Positions 54,209 through 64,000 of a stretch of 64,000 bases of DNA are shown in pieces. Location of the stretch: positions 22,495,930 to 22,559,929 of the forward strand of contig SSBO01000012.1 in NCBI GenBank assembly GCA_005281725.1, in the 5' to 3' direction. The DNA comes from Wuchereria bancrofti. Taxonomy: Eukaryota; Nematoda; Chromadorea; Rhabditida; Onchocercidae. Within the stretch, counting starts at the first letter, position 1. Every line of letters begins with the position of its first letter. Both the position numbers and the translations under genes were made by a program. The notes below the pieces were generated by a model, which did not search any database, was not told where the DNA came from, and saw only the letters and a program-made list of their open reading frames with translations.

Positions 54209-54249
54209 CCCTCTCTCTCTCTCTCCCTCTCTCTGTCTCTCTCTCTTTC
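54209..54249. repeat. CT microsatellite
   Basis: Pyrimidine run of CT with CCCT and GTCT interruptions. Confidence 0.85.
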
Positions 54250-55459
54250 CACACTTTGTTAGTGTCTCTTTTTTTTTTTTTCTTCTAATTAGTTCGATAT
54301 GTTATAATCTTTTTGAGAATTTAAAAATCAACATTAAGCACAAAGTAGTTCATAGTACTGGTTTAGTTTCATCAAATACTTTTTAATGTAAACATCAAAT
54401 TTTTTATGAAAAAGAAAAAAGTTAATTTTTCTAAATGATAAAATTAAAAAAGAAAAAAAAAAACTAAATGATAAAATTAAAAAAGAAAAAAAAATTTATT
54501 CAATAAAACTTAGTTAAAAAATAAAAATAAAAATTTTAAAAATTTTTAAAATATACTTAAAATGTTTAATTTATTATACAGTTGTGATCACTTCAATATA
54601 TTTGAGGACATTTCAGTTTTGCTTGATTTATAGCTTAAACATTAAAAGTTGAATAGTTGCTTCGGGTTAGTTCCGTGTTTTATCTAATTTTTTTTTTGAA
54701 CTGACAGTTGATTTTTTCACACCTGACACAAAGTACTTCAATTGATTTGTTGAGGACAAATTAATGAATCTTCAAAACGAATACTAAATACAAAGTAAAT
54801 TTTTTTGCTTCTCTTTTTTTTTCTCTATTTCAATTTTTTCATTCTAACTTCTATTTCAAAAAAAATGTCTATTTTATGATTGTAAGAGCTTTGAATCACG
54901 AAAGAAAAAACGAAGAATTGTCAACCTGAAATTAAATTAATAAAAGAGATATGAAAATTTAAGAATGATGAGATCAATTTTTAAATAATTATTTATTTCC
55001 AATCATAAATAAATGTTACATAATGATAAAAATAAAAAAATAAATTTTTCTTTTCGCAATTCAATAAAAATTTTTTAGCACACTTTGAAATGAAAAAATT
55101 CTAAGCTTATAATTTCAACAAATATTAAATATTTGCTTTTCTTTTTATTTTGTCACTAGTTATTGCTATTTTCTTTCCCTTTTTTTCTTTTTTTTTTTCA
55201 ATAATGACAATCATTAAGTATGATCAAAAAATATTACAAATTTTTTCAAATTGAGCAATCATTTTTTTTTTTTTTTTCTAAATCTCTTCGTAATGAATAA
55301 TAAAAAAAATTTATTCAAATACACTTTTCACCACCATTTTAAAAAATGAAAAAAAAAGGAAAAAACTCGTCTCATAATTATTTTTGACAACGATTATGAC
55401 TGAGTACAATTTTTTTTTTTTTAAATTCTACTGTTATTGTTTGAAATTTAACATACCAA

Positions 55460-55757
55460 TATTGTAAGTAAAAATAAATTTTAATATAATAATTAAGTTT
55501 TGAGAATATAGTAATTAAATATTGTAAGTAAAAATAAATTTTAATAATAGTTAAGTTTTGAGAATATAGTAATTAAATATTGTAAGTAAAAATAAATTTT
55601 AATAATAGTTAAGTTTTGAGAATATAGTAATTAAATATTGTAAGTAAAAATAAATTTTAATATAATAGTTAAGTTTTGAGAATATAGTAATTAAATATTG
55701 TAAGTAAAAATAAATTTTAATATAATAGTTAAGTTTTGAGAATATAGTAATTAAGTT
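55460..55757. repeat. ~60-bp tandem repeat, five units
   Basis: ATTGTAAGTAAAAATAAATT begins units at 55460, 55521, 55579, 55637 and 55697. Lengths are 58-61 bp, differing by the number of TA steps in the AATATAATAGTT part. Confidence 0.9.
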
Positions 55758-56351
55758 TTTTTTTTTTGTTTCGAGGAAGAAAAATTCATTAGTTTGATAA
55801 TTATGTTTAACGAAAGCATTTTTTTCTTCTTAAATTAAATGTTTTTTAAAGTTTAATTTCATTTCTAACTTGTTGAAATAAAATTATTGAGCACTTAGCA
55901 AGATGAGTTACACTTCAACTAAATGATTTCACGTTGAAATAATAATTAATGAGCTTAAACTATTTTATTCATTGATTGATAAGCTTGAAAAAGTTTAAAG
56001 TTATTTGTAATGCATTGTTTCTTAACATTTTTATTTTTTCAAAGATATTTTTGGAGGAGAAACATTTATACATACAAATATGTATGAGTAAAATTTACTT
56101 TGCAGGATACATAAATATATTAGTAACTTTTCAAAAATTTTCAAAGTAAACAAAACGGAAAAAAAAATGCGTAAAAATAATAAATAAGAATTTTGAAGTC
56201 TAAGGATTAAATTTTATTTAGAGAAAAGCAAGCGAAATAGAAAATCAATAATAATAAGAGCATTGTTAACAATAATAATAATAATAGTAATAGTATTGAT
56301 AATAATAATAGTATTGTTATTATTATAATATTTATTTATTGTTATCAGCAA

Positions 56352-56385
<34 letters not shown>

Positions 56386-57669
56386 CCATAATAAAGAAAT
56401 AAATATTCAATATGTTTAAAAATAATCGTAAAGCAAAGCAAATTATTATTATTTCAACAATCTTTAAAAAAGATCATAGTAAATAGTAGCATTGTAGTAG
56501 CACATTTTTAAAAAGGTTAAATACTATTATGGAAGTATAAGTTCAAAAAGGTTAAACAAATGTCAGAAAGGTCAAAGTAGTAATGCTGCGAATAGCAGTA
56601 TTAAATTTATTTATTAAAATTAAATTTATGCATACTAAATGCTTCGTTGAATTTTTCAGAAATTTCCTTATTGTATCGTTTTTTTATGATTTCTTCTGCA
56701 CTGAAATACTTATAATCAATCATTCAACAAATTGAAATATTTTAAATAAATTAAACTGAAATTTGAATACCGTCAAGTGATCATTGTTAAACTGAAGAAA
56801 AATCAATGCAATCAAATAGTTGATTGAAAATACATTTAACATAGGTATTACTTATTTCATTCTAATTTAATACTATCATTGATTCTATGCAATAAAGTAT
56901 GAAATTATTAATTTTATAAATATTTCAAATTTAAAAACTCACAAACATAGTATTGTTGCAGTAATTATTTAGAAATAAAAATGTGAATGTTTATTTCATA
57001 CTTTTTTATCAAAAATTTAGATGAAAATTAAAGCGTGAAAAAAAAAAAAAAACTACTGTTTTCATTTTTCTAAAAATAAGCAAGATAAGATAATTGATAA
57101 AAACTTTAGATAGACTAAAATAAAATTTGAGCATAATCAATTGGAAAAAAGCTTAAAAGTTACATTTAAATAGCTTCACTCTGCTAAAAATGAAATTTAT
57201 CTTTAATGTTAAGGAAAGTAAACAGGAAATATCAATTTTTACTTTTTTTTGAAAACTAAAATTAAATTAAAAAAAAATGAAATTTTGTTTGTTGTACAGC
57301 TTTGATATAGAAGAAGATATATGTATATATATATTTCCACTCATTCTATGAGAAAAAAAGATAGAATTATTTTTTCCTTATTTGATTTAGCATGCTAAAT
57401 TAATATATTTTCAATTCATTGATTAAAAATTTTTGAATAAAAATTAAACCAAATAATTAAACATAACTGAAGAATATAAACAACTTTATGAATTATTATT
57501 TTTGAGTAAAAATTAAATTAAACATAACAGATGTTGGAAAGTTGTTGTTTTTTTTTCATCTCGATTGTTAAAAATTTAATTTTTCTAGTATTCATTAAAA
57601 TTAAAAATAATCTTTTGCTTTTATCTTTTTTTTTTTTTTTTCATTTTCTCAAAAACGAATAATATTTCG

Positions 57670-57701
<32 letters not shown>

Positions 57702-58026
57702 ATGAAAAATTGTACAAAAATGCAGAAATCATATGAGCTAAACAAACATAATTTAGCATCAATTAAGCATATTGCTTGTTGTCACGTAAATAGTAAGCAG
57801 CTTAAAAGCAAAGCCTTAAATTAAGGCCTGTCTATGTGTATTTGTAGAGGCATAAAAAGGCCCAAAAGTACTCATTCAACAATGATTAAAATGCATACCG
57901 GAAAAAAAAAAAAAAAGAAGGACAACGATTGGATATAATAATGAAAGTACTCAAACTTTCACACTGTTTTTGACATATCACAGCTTTCTAAATATTAACA
58001 CCTCTCTTCCTCCTCTCAATTCCTCT

Positions 58027-58352
58027 CATTCATTCATTCATTCATTCATTCATTCATTCATTCATTCATTCATTCATTCATTCATTCATTCATTCATTCA
58101 TTCATTCATTCATTCATTCATTCATTCATTAATTCATTCATTCATTCATTCATTCATTCATTCATTCATTCATTCATTCATTCATTCATTCATTCATTCA
58201 TTCATTCATTCATTCATTCATTCATTCATTCATTTATTCATTCATTCATTCATTCATTCATTCATTCATTCATTCATTCATTCATTTATTCATTCATTCA
58301 TTCATTCATTCATTCATTCATTCATTCATTCATTCATTCATTCATTCATTCA
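58027..58352. repeat. CATT tetranucleotide array, left part
   Basis: Over 320 bases of CATT units with rare substitutions, ending at an N (58353). True length is unknown because the array runs into the gap. Confidence 0.9.
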
Positions 58353-58353
58353 N
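58353..58353. other. Assembly gap (single N) with duplicated flanks
   Basis: Sequence from 58354 onward repeats that from 57845 onward (offset 509) without visible difference, including a 15-base poly-A run, up to and into the CATT array. The array was probably assembled twice or joined at an unmerged overlap. Confidence 0.8.
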
Positions 58354-58535
58354 TAGAGGCATAAAAAGGCCCAAAAGTACTCATTCAACAATGATTAAAA
58401 TGCATACCGGAAAAAAAAAAAAAAAGAAGGACAACGATTGGATATAATAATGAAAGTACTCAAACTTTCACACTGTTTTTGACATATCACAGCTTTCTAA
58501 ATATTAACACCTCTCTTCCTCCTCTCAATTCCTCT

Positions 58536-58975
58536 CATTCATTCATTCATTCATTCATTCATTCCTTCATTCATTCATTCATTCATTCATTCATTCATTC
58601 ATTCATTCATTCATTCATTCATTCATTCATTCTTCCTTTCATTCATTCTTCCTTTCATTCCTTCCTTCTTCATCTCTTCCTATCTTCTTGTAGTTATATA
58701 AACTGAAGAAAATGAAGAAACATTCTAATTTAACTATGTTTAATCATTCCTTCATTCATTTCTTCATTCCTTCCCTCCTTCATTCCTTCTTCCTTCTCTC
58801 ATTCCTTTATCCTTTCTTTCATTCCTTCCTTCATTCCTTTATTCCTTCTTTCTTTCATTCCTTCCTCCTTTCCTTCTTTCCTTCTTTCGTTCCTTCATTC
58901 CTTCTCTCATTCCTTTATCCTTTCTTTCATTCCTTCATTCCTTTCTTCTTTCCTTTCTACCTTCTTATAGTTATA
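58536..58975. repeat. CATT array, right part, grading into CTTCC-rich repeats
   Basis: CATT units to about 58632, then mixed TTCCT/CATTC pyrimidine repeats. An imperfect longer unit with TTCTCATTCCTTTATCC recurs at about 58795 and 58901. Confidence 0.8.
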
Positions 58976-60142
58976 TTACAATAGAGAAAATGAAGAAATA
59001 TTCCAATTTAACTATGTTTAAAAAATGATTTATAAAAAAATTCTTTTTTAAAAAATTACCAAAATCCAAAAATTGAAAAGAGAGAAAGAGAGGAAAAAAG
59101 AAATGGACTTTCTCATTTTTCTTCTATCTTTTTTTTTTTTTTTACTTTTCATTTCTCTTTCGCCATAAAAAGAAAAAAAAACCAATCAAAAAAAAGATGG
59201 AAAAAAAATTGAATTTTTTTTTCTGTTTATTGTAAACAAAATAATTAGACGAAAAGGTTTTCCTTAATCACATTAAAAAAAAAAAAAAGATTTGATAAGA
59301 AAAAGAAAAAAAAAATGATGCATCAATCGGAATAATTTTGTTAGAAATAAATGCATTTCAATATAAGAAAAAAGCAAAAAGAAAAAAAAAAAACAATAAT
59401 TTCACTATTTGGGTTATTTCATCTTTCTGTCCATTTAATTCATTTAAAAAAAAAAAAAAAAGGAATGAAAAAACTGATTAATTACATTTTATTTCTAACA
59501 TCTAAAAATGCTAATTTCATTTATGCATTTGTAAACATACTTTAAAATAAAACAATTAAGAATAAACTAACCAATTACAATATTAATACAAATATTTCCT
59601 TGCAATTCAAATCAAAAAAAATAATATTCAAATTTGAATTGAATAAAAATAATATTAGATAAGCAAGAAAAGCTTTTTTTCTTTCTCTCTTTGCTATGCT
59701 CAAATTTTTAATGGACATAAGATAACTTTTCGAAATTCGTTTCTTTCATAAAAATCTCAAAATGAGATGGTCAAAAAAAAAAGAGAGAGAGAGAGAGAAA
59801 AAGAAAACAAAAAGCAAAAGAAAAAAAGAAAAAAAAAAGAGAGAGAGAGAGAGCTTGTACAGTGTACTAAAATTTTAGCTTTACTTTAAGTGCATTAAAA
59901 TAAATCTCTTAAAAAATTTTCGCTAACTTCAATTAAATTAACAACTACATTCCAATGAAAATGTTAATTTAGCAATAAGCATATTTGTTTGTTAAAGACA
60001 GAAAAAATTGATTGATTTAGTCAGAAATTTTACTTTCTTTTTTTCTTCATCATACAACAATTAATTTAAATTGACGTTTAAAAAAAAAAAAAAAAAATTC
60101 GAAAAAAAAAGTCACTTTCTCACCTTCTTCATATTTGTTAAG

Positions 60143-60173
<31 letters not shown>

Positions 60174-60533
60174 GGAAAAAAATGGTTCAAATTAAAAATT
60201 GAACTTTTAAAATTTAATACAATTCAAATAAAAATAATTTTAAGTATTGCAAAAAAAAAAAATAGAAATTTACTGTAATAATTACATTCTTCAAAAATAA
60301 AAAAAAAAAAAAGACATTCTAAATTATAAACTATAATAAAACTAGAAAAATAGAAATTTTCTCCTACTTTTTTCTTCTTTTTTCAAATAAGAATTAGTAA
60401 TTTTCTGATATTATATTGCAAAAGTTTAAGAGCAAAAAGAAAAAAAGAAAAAGAAAAGAAATGATAATAAACAGCTAATATTGCATATAAATATAATCAA
60501 GAACGAATAAATTTCCGCCCTTTTTTTTTTTCC

Positions 60534-60577
<44 letters not shown>

Positions 60578-60961
60578 AAAAGGTGAAAAATAGGAGAAAG
60601 AATTAAATTATGTATTAAAATTATTCCGCAAGCATTCGCAATATCATTTTCCTTCATATACGTATATGTATTTGGCAAATAAATGTTAATAAAATCAGTG
60701 AGTAAAAATTTATTGACAATAAAATGAAAAGTAAGGAAAAAAAAAAAAAAATTTTTTTTTTTTGCTTTTTCTTTTTAGATAATGAAAAAGAAGTAAATAA
60801 TGTTATGGTCTAAAATCTAAACACAAAATGATATCAAATCAGCTAACCCCTTGAGGATAGAAATTGAATTTGAAGTATAATACATCTCACTGTTTTCCAC
60901 CTCTTCTTGCCAATAACAATAATAGCAAATGCTTAATCATCAAAATCGTCAGCTGTTATTC

Positions 60962-61091
60962 TTCAGTTCAAATCAGTTCAGTTCAATTCAATTCAATTCA
61001 ATTCAATTCAGTTCAGTTCAGTTCAGTTCAATTCAATTCAATTCAATTCAATTCAATTCAGTTCAGTTCAATTCAATTCAATTCAATTCAA
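60962..61091. repeat. TTCAA/TTCAG pentanucleotide array
   Basis: About 26 five-base units alternating in blocks of TTCAG and TTCAA. Because five is not a multiple of three, all frames read serine/glutamine/phenylalanine/asparagine repeats. Confidence 0.9.
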
Positions 61092-63252
61092 TTTATTATT
61101 GAAATTTATTCTGATTTCATCGTAATCATTATGCATAATTTATGATAGCCTTTCTATTCATCATCTAATAATAATACACTTATTACATTTGTTGAATTAA
61201 TTTTAAAATTTTTTCAGAAATAAAAAAAAAATGAGAAAAAAACGAATGTGTAAAATGAAATTTATATTTGAAGTAATAGTTACATCATTAATGTGTAATA
61301 TTTTTTAGATTTTTCAATGAGTTAAATTAATTTAAAATTACTTCACATGTCATTTCTTTCTTTTCTTTTCTTTTTTCCCAGTCAACATTTAAATGATAAG
61401 TGATAAGCAAACATTTAAGTTTGCTGCTTTTGAACAAAAATTTGTAATCCATCATTTTGCTTCATCTATTAGTAACAATTTTAATAGGGTTAACAAGTTA
61501 ATATAAAATGCAAAAGAAAAAAAAAAGAGTAAGCTGTCATTTTCAGATGAATAAAAAAGTGACATTTCATTTTATTTTCATAAAAAAAAAAAACGATAAA
61601 CAAATAATTTGTGAAAAAGAAAAAAAAAAGGAAATAAATTGCAGAATAAATTAATGAAATAATAAGCATTGATTGAAGACTAATTTTACAATTAATTAAG
61701 TGATAATATCAGAGAATTACTGATAATATCAGAGAAGCATGTCAATATTACTGATAATAACTGATAATCTTTTATTGATAAAATGAGCAAAAGTTTTGTC
61801 ACCTATCTTTGACATCATAGAAGATCATAATACATTACTACTAGATCATTCTTTTATTATTTAAATTTCTACAATAATCGATGAAACTAAAAATTGATCT
61901 CTCACTGATCGATGATCTTAGCAAGCGTATAGTTAAGTATATAGCAATAGTAAGTGTAGTTATATAGTAAGTATAGTTAAGTATATTACCAGTCTAGGTA
62001 ACAAGTTATTATGAATTGGTACGTATAGAAAAAGTCTTTCTCACGTACGTACGTATGTGAGCGGCTACTGATATACGCGTGCGTATGTGTATGAATATAA
62101 ATGTGTAATTGTGAGAGTGTTTAATTTTTATTTTTATTTTCTGTTTTATCTAAAAAAAAAAAAAAGTCGAAGAGTAATGTAAGAAAGAAATGAAAAGTGA
62201 TATTAGTTAAGAAGAAGAAATATGATTAATCGATTGATAAATTAAAAGAATATAATTTATAAAATGAGAAATTAATAAGAAATCATTGACAATAATAGTA
62301 AGTCAAATGAATTATTTACTTGCAAAATTATCATCAAATTGTTAGACAATAATCTGAAATTGATTTTTAATAAATTATTCCTGAAATTTATTTAAAAAAT
62401 TTAAAATTTACCTGAAATTTATTTAAAAAATTTAAAATTTATTTTCAACCAAATGTGTCATACCGTATAATATTTAATTCAAAAGGGTAAAAGAGCTGCA
62501 ATTTATTGGCAAGGTTTTAGAGCGCTAGATTTAGATGATGGTTATAATGCTACGGTATTGGCTAGGATTAGGCATTGACTCGTATGGTTACGCTATGGGT
62601 ATTTATTGTTAGTTTTGTTGGAGTTCCCGCTACTTCCGGGTAAATTGAAGGTTTTCGGGTGGGTATTTTATTCATGTGAATGACATTCAATAGATCTATT
62701 GCTTTCCACCTGTGAAAGTACACTTTTTTTTTCGTGGAGAAAAAACATTACCGAGGTAACGATAACGGTGTCAGTAAAGAAAATTTTGACTGCATTTTTA
62801 GCAGTTTTCCTGAGTAACTCAAACTGTAGGTCATCAATGAAAATCTGATGGAAGTAATACATATAGACAATTTATGAATCAATATCTTTAATTGGGTTAA
62901 AAAATCACGAATGTCACTGTCATTTGGATTAGTTCCAAAAGATTGCTAATTTGGAAATTATGATTAGTTATTATTTAGGATAGTATCAATGAACTTTTGG
63001 CATATAATCTTAACAATAAAAATGATCAAATAATCAAAGAATCAAACCTATCCATTTAATGGGAGCGTTCGTTCTTGTAGTTGAAATTATATGTCTATCT
63101 TTTAGAGTGGAATGACCGATAGTTTGTACAGTGTAAAGTTTCTGATTGGGAGTGGTTAAATTTCCTTGCCTGCGGCTTGTTAAATTTAGCACCATGTTTT
63201 TATTGTCAGTAACGTTTCGAACTATGAAGACTTTGGTGGAATTCATTAATCA

Positions 63253-63266
63253 AACCGTTATTGCAG
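63253..63266 (+). promoter_or_regulatory. Probable spliced-leader acceptor of the SR-type gene
   Basis: ACCGTTATTGCAG ends at 63266, ten bases before the start codon at 63277. No upstream coding exon was found to pair with it. Confidence 0.5.
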
Positions 63267-63276
63267 CTAAGAAATA

Positions 63277-63452
63277 ATGCCTCGTAGTAGATCGCGTGAC
63301 CGTAGGCGTCGTTCACGTTCTCGCTCACGTGACGAGCGTCGAGATCGTGATAGGCGGTATCGCAAAGATAAGGATCGTCGACGAAGACGTGATTCTGATC
63401 ATTCCGCGTCCGATAATGAAATCGAGTCATTGCTGAAAAGAGAAAAACGAGG
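63277..63452 (+). CDS. First coding exon of an arginine/serine-rich nuclear protein, partial
   Basis: An open frame of 58 codons plus two bases, starting MPRSRSRDRRRRSRSRSRDE and ending NEIESLLKREKR before a GTAAGT donor at 63453. It is rich in alternating Arg-Ser, Arg-Asp and Arg-Glu, typical of splicing factors and spliceosomal helicases that locate to nuclear speckles. The remainder lies beyond the window or in exons I could not place in the last 550 bases. Candidates include U2AF65-like, RBM39-like or DDX46-like proteins, which share such N-termini; nothing here distinguishes them. Base composition is much GC-richer than the surroundings, supporting a real exon. Confidence 0.7.
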
Positions 63453-64000
63453 GTAAGTGAATCCAGTGAAATTGATATAGTTTGAGGGAAATAATATATG
63501 TTTTACTAATTTTTCTTTTTACCATTTTTTATATATAAAGAATAATCTGTTTTGTTTCATAAATTGATATGTTTTAGTAAGTGTGTACATAATTTAGGAT
63601 TTGTTAAGAGTCAGTGCTTTGGTGGTATTCAACTTTTATGTATATTCAACAGTAAATATTCAACTTTTATATGTAAAAGTTATTCCCCTCTCTTCAATTT
63701 GCTTTGCTGCACTCAGTAGTTTGTAATGAGATAGTTTTAAGTTTACATTCTTCAAAATCTAGAAAAAATTCAATTTTTTTTAAGAGGTAAGTTGTGAATA
63801 CCTCGTTTTTAGTAGAGCGTATATCAGTAATGCGAGTTGATACGTCACATTGAGCTTAGCTGTTTTGGTCATCTTTTCACAAAGTATAATGTAGCACAGA
63901 ATGTGTTGCTGTGGTTTCCCATAAATGCGTTTCCCATAAAGTATGCCTTATAGATTTAATAAAATCTCGTTTCTGAAATTGATATAAGGTTTTGGGAAAA
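63453..64000 (+). other. Intron (start) of the SR-type gene
   Basis: Begins with GTAAGT after the first coding exon. No confident second exon with a matching phase is visible before the window ends. Confidence 0.45.

Larger units (their letters stand above)
52450..63252. other. Gene-poor spacer between ace-1 and the SR-type gene
   Basis: Nearly 11 kb with no supportable exon. It should contain the ace-1 promoter (left end) and the promoter of the SR-type gene (right end, where 62490-63270 is noticeably GC-richer). The rest is AT-rich with many simple repeats, poly-A/poly-T runs, and purine-rich (GA) runs near 59783, 59838 and 60144. A 32-bp tandem duplication starts at 54431. Confidence 0.5.

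Noticed and set aside
57970..58984. Frames encoding repeated HSFI and similar peptides
   Set aside because: Translated CATT and CTTCC microsatellites. No splice or start context, and one runs into an N.
60864..61145. Frame with SSVQFNSIQFNS repeats
   Set aside because: Translation of the TTCAA/TTCAG pentanucleotide array.
63034..63430. Two minus-strand frames overlapping the SR-type exon and its upstream region
   Set aside because: One is the antisense of Arg-rich codons. The other has no recognisable domain or splice context, and the plus-strand exon with GTAAGT donor explains the region better.

Overview
The window is nuclear DNA from a nematode, most likely a filarial or other spirurid worm. 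The grounds are a very AT-rich background, short exons with phase-consistent GT-AG introns, TTTCAG-like acceptors placed a few bases before start codons (the signature of spliced-leader trans-splicing), a nematode-type alpha-2 type IV collagen, and a T-tailed acetylcholinesterase. The species cannot be fixed from the sequence. Five gene models could be rebuilt exon by exon with consistent phases from start to stop. A sixth gene is cut by the right edge.

Layout. 2200-5221 (-): mitochondrial glutamyl-tRNA synthetase, 7 exons, 517 aa. 6566-10206 (-): phosphatidylserine synthase, 10 exons, about 520 aa. 12955-15656 (+): RBMX2-type RRM splicing protein, 6 exons, 312 aa, divergent from the synthase. 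15.8-26.0 kb: gene-poor, repeat-rich DNA. 26068-44431 (+): collagen IV alpha-2 (let-2), 28 exons, 1764 or 1765 aa depending on which of two mutually exclusive exons is used. 47019-52449 (-): acetylcholinesterase of the ace-1 class, 11 exons, 626 aa, convergent with the collagen gene. 52.5-63.2 kb: gene-poor, with microsatellites. 63277-63452 (+): first coding exon of an arginine/serine-rich (splicing-factor-like) protein.

The genes are ordinary housekeeping, basement-membrane and cholinergic genes that happen to be neighbours. They do not form a pathway or operon, and I find no mobile element, CRISPR array, RNA gene or unknown multi-gene system. The interest is in gene structure. (1) let-2 keeps a mutually exclusive exon pair separated by only 49 bp, with a CTAATCTAAC element in the long downstream intron that matches the kind of site bound by STAR proteins. 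(2) A 43-bp minisatellite in the esterase gene has copied the 3' splice site of the catalytic-histidine exon at least seven more times. (3) A 64-bp triplication has copied the stop-codon context of the phosphatidylserine synthase gene into its own 3' UTR. (4) The synthetase gene has a strong internal donor whose use would delete the KLSKR signature in frame. (5) Both single N bases are flanked by exact direct repeats, which points to unmerged contig overlaps.
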